Below, in pieces: positions 6,898 to 10,854 of a stretch of 10,854 nucleotides of DNA (positions are counted from its first letter, which is position 1; each line of letters opens with the position of its first letter). Both the position numbers and the translations under genes were made by a program. The notes under the pieces are model-generated. The model did not search any database and had not been told where the DNA came from. It was given only the letters and a program-made list of their open reading frames with translations. The stretch is taken from assembly GCA_015486685.1 (NCBI GenBank), contig WFRC01000373.1:1-10854 (forward strand), written 5' to 3'. The DNA is from Caldifarciminota bacterium. GTDB taxonomy: Bacteria; Hydrothermota; UBA3072; WFRC01.

Positions 6898-8370
6898 TTA
6901 ATTTATTTTAACTTCTTTTAAGTAGTCAAATGCAGAAGGATTCTGCTCTCGTATTGAGGTATATAATACTAAAGCAGAGTGCAATGAATCTTTTTGAATT
7001 TTACAAAATTTCCGCTTTGTTTCTAAATCTAAATCATTATCTTTCTTTGCAGAAACCATACAGGCATCACATATACGTAACGCCCAACAATTGCGACAAT
7101 CCTCCAAACTCAACTGAGAATACCGATTTAAAAGACGGAACACCACATCAATATCAATCCCTTTATCACAATCACCTATACTAATGTGCTCGTCCATTTT
7201 CTCACACATATAGAATTTTCCATCAAGACTAACAAACAATCTTCTTTTACCAGGCAGACAGCAGCCATTCAGGGGAATTTTATCACCGAGTTTGCCTTTA
7301 AATCTTTTATGAACAAGTAACATATCCCTCTGGAAAAAAGTTTTCATAAATTCATCAGGTACATTCTCTATTATACGCTGCTTGAAAATCTCCCGAAATT
7401 TCCTTATATTTTCCTTCTTCAGGGATTCAATCTCCTTTTTATCAAAATGGTCGAAAAAAGAGGTATATTGTTCATCAACAAAATTAATAATCTGAGTATG
7501 CCCTTTTACAAGCTCATCAGAATTAAAGTATTTATCTATTGCCAATAGGTTGTAAGGGGGGGCCACCGTCACCGAAAAAAATACAGAGGAATTGTAATAA
7601 TCGGGCGCCCGTTCCTTTAATTTTCTTAGATTAGATATAATTATATCATAGGTGCCTTTATTATCAGGAAAAACTCTATATCTGTTATGAATGTCCCTTG
7701 AACCATCCAGACTTACAGCTAGCTCTATTTTATTTTCGCTGAGAAAGTCTATTATCTGGTTGGTGAGAAGAGTGCCATTTGTAGTAATGGTAAAGGTAAC
7801 ATTCCGATGCCCTGCAATTTTTTTTACATAGTTCACACAATCTTTGATAAGTTTAAAGTTTAAAAATGGCTCTCCTCCATAAAAGGTTACCACAGGTTCC
7901 TTAGAATCCTTATTATGTGCGAAAAAGAAATCTAAAGCCTTCCGGGCAATATTAAAACTCATATTTCTTTCAGAATGTGTTCGTTCGTAGTAATAGGTTC
8001 CGGAATAGACACAATATTTGCATCTCATATTGCATTGTTCTGTAACATTCAATATGATATGTTCTAATCCTGAATCTAATTGTTTTTTTATTTCCTGTTT
8101 ATTAAGGGGATATTCCATAACGGTAGGTCGAAAATCAGAGAAGTATCCCTGTTTTCTAAACGATTTAACGAGATTTAACCTTTTTGTTATAACCTCTTCG
8201 GTATATTTAGATTTAAACTTTTCTATAATTTCTGAATCTGGTATAACACCATAAAAATCTATTATTTCATAAATAATCGGGTCTACGCGAAGTATCCGAT
8301 TGGAATTTGCATCGTATATATAAAAATACAATTTTGTTCTAAATTTATGAATTAGCGGTTTTTTACCCAT
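6898..8370 (-). CDS. Radical SAM/SPASM peptide maturase (RiPP modification enzyme)
   Basis: A 490-residue enzyme with three parts. Residues 1-90 form an N-terminal domain beginning with a beta-rich stretch (YFYIYDANSNRILRVD); related maturases carry a peptide-recognition element here. Residues 105-300 are the radical SAM core. C113-x3-C117-x2-C120 binds the SAM 4Fe-4S cluster, with GGEP at 165-168, TTNGT near 197-201 and SLDGS at 220-224. Residues 368-456 form a SPASM domain for auxiliary clusters: C370/C371, G384-x4-C389, C425-x2-C428-x5-C434-x2-C437 and C456. This layout matches maturases that install thioether or carbon links in Cys-containing peptides (sactipeptide/ranthipeptide-type). 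The substrate is proposed to be the 44-residue peptide 63 bp upstream. No Shine-Dalgarno precedes the ATG, and a 32-bp palindrome separates the two genes. The exact reaction is not deducible. Confidence 0.9.
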   Translation of the reverse strand: MGKKPLIHKFRTKLYFYIYDANSNRILRVDPIIYEIIDFYGVIPDSEIIEKFKSKYTEEVITKRLNLVKSFRKQGYFSDFRPTVMEYPLNKQEIKKQLDSGLEHIILNVTEQCNMRCKYCVYSGTYYYERTHSERNMSFNIARKALDFFFAHNKDSKEPVVTFYGGEPFLNFKLIKDCVNYVKKIAGHRNVTFTITTNGTLLTNQIIDFLSENKIELAVSLDGSRDIHNRYRVFPDNKGTYDIIISNLRKLKERAPDYYNSSVFFSVTVAPPYNLLAIDKYFNSDELVKGHTQIINFVDEQYTSFFDHFDKKEIESLKKENIRKFREIFKQRIIENVPDEFMKTFFQRDMLLVHKRFKGKLGDKIPLNGCCLPGKRRLFVSLDGKFYMCEKMDEHISIGDCDKGIDIDVVFRLLNRYSQLSLEDCRNCWALRICDACMVSAKKDNDLDLETKRKFCKIQKDSLHSALVLYTSIREQNPSAFDYLKEVKIN

Positions 8371-8383
8371 TGTTACTTATAAT

Positions 8384-8415
8384 ACAGTGATGGTTCATTA
8401 ATGAACCATCACTGT
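8384..8415 (-). promoter_or_regulatory. Perfect 32-bp palindrome between precursor and maturase genes
   Basis: ACAGTGATGGTTCATT (8384-8399) is followed at once by its exact reverse complement (8400-8415). In RNA it forms a stem of about 14 bp with a 4-base loop, starting 18 bases after the precursor stop and ending 13 bases before the maturase ATG. No U-run follows, so it is not a standard terminator. Likely roles are partial attenuation, a 3'-end stabiliser for the precursor message, or a block on maturase translation. As DNA it could also be an operator. Confidence 0.65.
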
Positions 8416-8433
8416 TGGAGTTATTATGGATTA

Positions 8434-8568
8434 TTATGCATGCGTATTCCGTACCGCAAAAGGCGGATAACTCGGGCATCCCAGAGTACAGTAGAGCGGA
8501 GGCGAATCAGGATCAGCAGTAGGCTCTATATCAGGCTCCACTCCATCGTTAAAAATATCAAGTATCAT
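8434..8568 (-). CDS. Putative RiPP precursor peptide, 44 residues, substrate of the adjacent maturase
   Basis: A 45-codon frame begins at the ATG at 8568 and ends with TAA at 8434. AGGAGGTG, a full anti-Shine-Dalgarno match, lies just upstream and a good promoter precedes it. The peptide starts MILDIFNDG. Residues 1-22 carry seven acidic and no basic residues. The rest is rich in Pro, Tyr and Cys, with LYCTLGCPSYPP at 25-36 and Cys27 and Cys31. It ends RNTHA, and R40 is the first positive charge. An acidic leader and Cys-bearing C-terminal core directly before a radical SAM/SPASM enzyme is the classic precursor arrangement. The likely modification is Cys-linked thioether formation, but Tyr or Pro could also be targets. 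I recognise no named precursor family, and there is no double-glycine cleavage motif. The core codons are GC-richer than their surroundings. Confidence 0.75.
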   Translation of the reverse strand: MILDIFNDGVEPDIEPTADPDSPPLYCTLGCPSYPPFAVRNTHA

Positions 8569-8606
8569 ACACACCTCCTTTTTATAGTGTTTAGGTTTAA
8601 TATGAC

Positions 8607-8636
8607 ATTATACGAAAAAATGTGCTTTTTTTACAA
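8607..8636 (-). promoter_or_regulatory. Promoter of the precursor-maturase unit
   Basis: The minus strand has TTGTAA (8636-8631), an 18-base spacer and a consensus TATAAT (8612-8607). Transcription would start near 8600, giving a leader of about 32 bases that carries the AAGGAGGTG ribosome-binding site. The promoter begins 9 bases past the stop of the sigma-like gene, so the precursor can be expressed separately from it. Confidence 0.6.
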
Positions 8637-8644
8637 CCAAAAGT

Positions 8645-9172
8645 TTAAAAATACCTCAGGTATTTATTCTTTATCCGTTTTATAATCTTTGAAACATATT
8701 GCTGTGATACACCAAATTTGCCAGCAATTTCTTTCTGAGTGAACCCATCTTCATACATTTGCAGCACTTCCTTTTCTCTCTTAGACAATAGTTCCTTAAA
8801 CTCTTTAATCAGCAAATTTTTATGGCTTTGCCCGATTGATTTGGGTGATTCTCGAGGTTCTCTGCTTAATTCATCAATAGATATCGTTTGTGCTCGTTTT
8901 TTTAGCAAAATACATTTACTTTTCCTGTACTGGTCTATTATGTAATTAATGCAGGACTTCACAACAAATTTCATAGGTTTATTTTCCAACATCTCTCTCT
9001 TTTTAAGATAAGCAACCCATAGTTCTCCGCATATATCCTCTTCCTCCAGTTGCCATAAATAGGCATATTTCTTTGCTATTGTCTTAAAGGTTGTGTTAAT
9101 CTTCTTAAATCTATCCATTTCTTTTATTGATATTCTTTTCACTATTTCCCCACCATCTTTGTCTTTGAGCAT
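8645..9172 (-). CDS. Sigma-70-family-like regulator with C-terminal HTH
   Basis: Basic 175-residue protein with the plan of a small sigma factor. Residues about 25-87 resemble sigma region 2, with the EEEDICGELWVAYL segment at 43-56 and a helix ending YIIDQYRKSK at 77-86, where region 2 normally contacts the -10 element. After a linker, residues 124-175 form a region-4-type helix-turn-helix: LLSKREKEVLQMYEDGF, then TQKEIAGKFGVSQQYVSKI. Core-polymerase binding is inferred only. It sits directly upstream of the precursor gene in the same direction, so it may control that cassette. The start is uncertain. ATG at 9172 has GGTGAT upstream; an internal GTG about 30 bases on has GGTGGGG in front. 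A frame without usual start codons continues upstream to a TGA at 9280-9278. Confidence 0.75.
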   Translation of the reverse strand: MLKDKDGGEIVKRISIKEMDRFKKINTTFKTIAKKYAYLWQLEEEDICGELWVAYLKKREMLENKPMKFVVKSCINYIIDQYRKSKCILLKKRAQTISIDELSREPRESPKSIGQSHKNLLIKEFKELLSKREKEVLQMYEDGFTQKEIAGKFGVSQQYVSKIIKRIKNKYLRYF

Positions 9173-9176
9173 TCCA

Positions 9177-9281
9177 TCACCGTTGGCCGATTTTAACCCC
9201 CTGATAGATAGATTTAGCTGTGATTCGTTGTAACATTTGTAACATAAATCTCTTTTCTGGGTAACCTTTCTTTTTATTCAT
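9177..9281 (-). CDS. Possible 34-codon upstream frame, or frameshifted N-terminus of the sigma-like gene
   Basis: ATG at 9281 with AAAGGTGAC in front opens a 34-residue, strongly basic frame (begins MNKKKGYPEKRF, ends KIGQR). Its TGA at 9179-9177 lies 4 bases before the sigma-like ATG. An in-frame ATG at 9299, with GAGGG upstream, would give 40 residues. It could be a leader peptide coupled to the regulator. Alternatively, dropping one A from the AAAAA run near 9277-9273 fuses this start to the sigma frame. Codon third positions do not decide between frames. If the promoter at 9291-9318 is right, the 9281 start would be almost leaderless. Confidence 0.25.
   Translation of the reverse strand: MNKKKGYPEKRFMLQMLQRITAKSIYQGVKIGQR
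9228..9245. repeat. Tandem 9-bp repeat (TTGTAACAT x2) upstream of the sigma-like gene
   Basis: Two exact adjacent copies at 9228-9236 and 9237-9245, about 56-73 bases before the ATG at 9172 and downstream of the proposed promoter. It could be an operator in a leader region, or part of coding sequence if the upstream frame is real. Confidence 0.45.
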
Positions 9282-9290
9282 GTCACCTTT

Positions 9291-9318
9291 AACATACATC
9301 GTTTCCCTCAAATGTCAA
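9291..9318 (-). promoter_or_regulatory. Promoter of the sigma-like gene
   Basis: Consensus TTGACA (9318-9313), a 16-base spacer and TATGTT (9296-9291) on the minus strand. Transcription would start near 9284, giving a leader of about 110 bases. A second TTGACA at 9359-9354 has no good partner. Confidence 0.5.
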
Positions 9319-9389
9319 GAATTTTTTCAAATTTCTCTATATTTTTTCTCATTTGTCAAGTAGTTTTTAGCAGTAAGATGTAAGCGTCT

Positions 9390-9515
9390 TCATCACTTCT
9401 TAATTCCTACTTTCCAGTTTTTAGTTGTATCCATACCCTAATATCACATTTAACCTTTTACATTTAACATTCAACTATATCCGTATCATTATATCATCAT
9501 ATCGCCGTTTTTAGT
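9390..9515. repeat. Repeat mosaic shared with 6281-6353 and 6470-6539
   Basis: It contains CACTTCTTAATTCCTACTTTCC, CCTAATATCACATTTAACC and ATCATTATATCATCATATCG modules that recur upstream of pgpA with the order of modules changed. There is no gene: the minus-strand frame at 9489-9776 that overlaps it reads through several repeats and has no homology signal. Confidence 0.5.
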
Positions 9516-9521
9516 AAGGCA

Positions 9522-9551
9522 ATCGGGGGTAGGAAGCTCCTCCCACATAAA
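9522..9551. repeat. Dispersed repeat, copy 1 (ATCGGGGGTAGGAAGC type)
   Basis: A 30-base unit that matches 9799-9828 at 25 of 30 positions, in the same orientation. It has a GC-rich core with partial self-complementarity around GGAAGCTCC. Confidence 0.55.
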
Positions 9552-9626
9552 ATAATAAAGACCGTGATGTGTGACCGTATAATGCAGAATGCGGGAGTGA
9601 GAATGCGGATTTAACAGATTAACTAC

Positions 9627-9644
9627 GCAGAAGCAGGCTTCTGC
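9627..9644. repeat. Small perfect palindrome GCAGAAGC-AG-GCTTCTGC
   Basis: Eight-base arms at 9627-9634 and 9637-9644 with a 2-base loop. It is followed by another small inverted repeat (TCCCAG/CTGGGA near 9653-9669) and a stretch (9666-9695) that is an inverted relative of the CTTCTCACTTCTCAG module at 6491. It belongs to the repeat mosaic; no gene is nearby. Confidence 0.4.
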
Positions 9645-9710
9645 ACTCCATACTCCCAGATAAACTGGGAAGTAAAAAGTAAGAACTGAGAAGTAAACAC
9701 GCTGACCACC

Positions 9711-9735
9711 TACCGCCAACCGCTTTCCGCTGAAT
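9711..9735. repeat. Heptamer repeat, inverted relative of 9846-9878
   Basis: Read on the minus strand it gives TCAGCGG, AAAGCGG, TTGGCGG and TA, the same 7-base xxAGCGG register as the array at 9846-9878 but in opposite orientation. Confidence 0.45.
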
Positions 9736-9798
9736 AGGAATATTCCTTTTGTAATTTTGCATTTTAGAACCTGCATTTTTCATTAAATATCTTTTCTT

Positions 9799-9828
9799 AT
9801 CGGGGCTGGGAAGCCCCTCCTACATCAA
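9799..9828. repeat. Dispersed repeat, copy 2 (ATCGGGGCTGGGAAGC type)
   Basis: Same orientation as the copy at 9522-9551, 25 of 30 bases identical. This copy is the better palindrome: GGGGCT pairs with AGCCCC across GGGA. Confidence 0.55.
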
Positions 9829-9845
9829 TCTGGCAAATATCCTTT

Positions 9846-9878
9846 TAGCGGTTAGCGGCAAGCGGATAGCGGTAAGCG
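9846..9878. repeat. Heptamer tandem array (TAGCGGT units)
   Basis: Nearly five units in strict 7-base register: TAGCGGT, TAGCGGC, AAGCGGA, TAGCGGT, AAGCG. This resembles the short tandemly repeated repetitive sequences of some bacterial genomes. It is non-coding. Confidence 0.6.
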
Positions 9879-9899
9879 TCTTTCTGCCATCGGCTTTCA

Positions 9900-9975
9900 A
9901 CAGTCTTTACCATTTTTCAACTCAATAAACTCTACAAACTCTATGAACTCAACAAACCCATTCACTCATATGCTC
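9900..9975. repeat. Nonamer-like repeat block, second copy of 6412-6487
   Basis: The minus strand shows GAGTTCATA, GAGTTTGTA and GAGTTTATT in a 9-base register. From ACAGTC onward the plus strand parallels 6412-6487 over about 75 bases with clear but imperfect identity. It abuts the stop codon of the outer-membrane protein gene. Confidence 0.5.
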
Positions 9976-9981
9976 ACTTTA

Positions 9982-10854
9982 TTACCAATTCTCATTAAAT
10001 ATATAACTTACCTCACCCCTTATTAATCTATCAGGATAACTTCCACCAATATCACCAATATCTATCCCAATTTTTATCCTTCTTTTATGGGGAAATTGGA
10101 AAGTATATCCGCAACCGAGATATCTTGATGCCCCATTATTAAAATTGGTCCCGAGCATCTCACCCCTTAAATAAAATCTATGTCCTGAAATTTGCACCTT
10201 TGTTATGTGGGATGTTCCGTATAGGGCATCTATATAGAGGTTTTTATTTATATGCAGTCTGACTTCAAAAAAGATTTTCTCCACCCAATCTCTTCTGGAT
10301 TTGGTGTTGTCACAGTTGATAGTGGTAAAAGAATCGGGATATGTATATTTGATACCAATCCGATTATAATCTCCATAAGAGATTCCTATATTATAAATAC
10401 TTCCATAAACCTTGTAATACAATGTATCATATACATCCTGGGTGTGAGCAAAATCAAGTTTCCATATCTCCATAGGAGTTCCAAAAATTCTTGAATATGA
10501 TATGCCCAAATGGATATTTCTCAATTTTCCAGATAGGAATACACTGTATTTTCCTATTTCGCCAATACCTGATATAGATTGAGTTAATGTATCTCTTTGC
10601 AAGGTATCTGAAAATATTTGCCATCCATAGTTGTCATCGTAAATTTCATTATAAGAAACACCTACACCTATAGCATTTTTAAATGGAATAGAGAAAAGTC
10701 CATCTCTGATAACAAAACCATAATTCCCTGTCTCCGAATATTCAAACATCCCTGTAACACTGAAATGCACATTGTTAAAATTCATATCAGCAGGATTAGT
10801 AATGGGCGAAAAGGGCTTGTTGGTACCTACATATTCACCGAGACCATACTGAGA
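9982..10854 (-). CDS. Outer-membrane beta-barrel protein, N-terminus beyond the window
   Basis: The frame is open to the window edge: 290 residues are visible, and the Met at 10785 is internal rather than the start. The visible N-terminal part (YGLGEYVGTNKPF, then NPADMNF) looks like the plug or first-strand region typical of FCB-type barrel proteins. The rest is a run of alternating hydrophobic/polar strands rich in Tyr, Phe and Gly (for example IHLGISYSRIF, YNIGISYGDYNRIGIKYTY, RYLGCGYTFQF, KIGIDIGDI) separated by polar turns. It ends GEVSYIFNENW: an aromatic C-terminal residue after an amphipathic strand fits a barrel-assembly signal. Ligand or role is unknown; a PorV/OmpP1-like or purely structural barrel is possible. 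Its 3' end abuts the repeat mosaic, with no clear terminator. Confidence 0.75.
   Translation of the reverse strand, partial: SQYGLGEYVGTNKPFSPITNPADMNFNNVHFSVTGMFEYSETGNYGFVIRDGLFSIPFKNAIGVGVSYNEIYDDNYGWQIFSDTLQRDTLTQSISGIGEIGKYSVFLSGKLRNIHLGISYSRIFGTPMEIWKLDFAHTQDVYDTLYYKVYGSIYNIGISYGDYNRIGIKYTYPDSFTTINCDNTKSRRDWVEKIFFEVRLHINKNLYIDALYGTSHITKVQISGHRFYLRGEMLGTNFNNGASRYLGCGYTFQFPHKRRIKIGIDIGDIGGSYPDRLIRGEVSYIFNENW

Noticed and set aside
8384..8415. Intrinsic terminator after the precursor gene
   Set aside because: The stem is perfect, but the transcript continues ATTATAAGTAAC with no U-tract, so it is kept only as a regulatory hairpin.
8401..8685. Plus-strand frame of 94 residues opposite the precursor gene
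   Set aside because: It begins inside the palindrome and lies antisense to the precursor and its promoter. The minus-strand gene has the Shine-Dalgarno, promoter and context.
9489..9776. Minus-strand frame of 95 residues in the repeat mosaic
   Set aside because: It reads through several dispersed repeats and palindromes, has no domain-like sequence, and no ribosome-binding site is evident.
9982..10785. Complete 267-residue gene starting at the Met at 10785
   Set aside because: The frame stays open upstream to the window edge with protein-like sequence (GLGEYVGTNKPF), so the gene is truncated by the window rather than starting there.

Overview
The window is AT-rich, and every gene I can support lies on the minus strand, so transcription runs from high to low coordinates. 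A gingipain-like C25 protease and a beta-barrel outer-membrane protein point to a bacterium with an outer membrane. The intergenic DNA is full of dispersed palindromic and short tandem repeats. The mix fits an uncultured lineage of the FCB/WOR-3/Cloacimonadota sort, but no marker here fixes the phylum and that placement is inference.

Layout in transcription order. (1) 10854-9982: the C-terminal part of an outer-membrane beta-barrel protein; its 5' end lies outside the window. (2) 9981-9173: about 0.8 kb of repeat mosaic without a convincing gene, ending in a promoter-like site. (3) 9172-6898: a compact cassette of a sigma-70-like regulator, a 44-codon gene (8434-8568) with an excellent Shine-Dalgarno and its own promoter, a perfect 32-bp palindrome, and a 490-residue radical SAM/SPASM enzyme. 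I read the last two genes as precursor and maturase of a ribosomally made, post-translationally modified peptide (RiPP). (4) 6897-6178: 0.7 kb of repeats, including a possible second palindromic element. (5) 6177-2163: a tightly packed run of pgpA, cinA, thpR, a short SLC13/ArsB-like membrane protein, and a zinc-ribbon plus PH-like protein. The first four genes overlap one another. (6) 2162-1599: repeats, including a 258-bp MITE-like element with near-perfect 25/26-bp inverted ends. (7) 1598-1: a C25 cysteine peptidase that runs off the window.

The most interesting item is the RiPP cassette. The proposed precursor has an acidic, proline-periodic N-terminal half with no basic residue and a Cys/Tyr/Pro-rich C-terminal half with two cysteines. 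It precedes a maturase with the radical SAM CxxxCxxC motif and a full SPASM cysteine set. The precursor has a near-ideal ribosome-binding site while the maturase has none, and the palindrome between them would allow much more precursor than enzyme. No exporter, protease or immunity gene is visible. The housekeeping run (CDP-lipid phosphatase, NMN deamidase/CinA, RNA 2',3'-cyclic phosphodiesterase) is ordinary, but its last two genes are poorly characterised.
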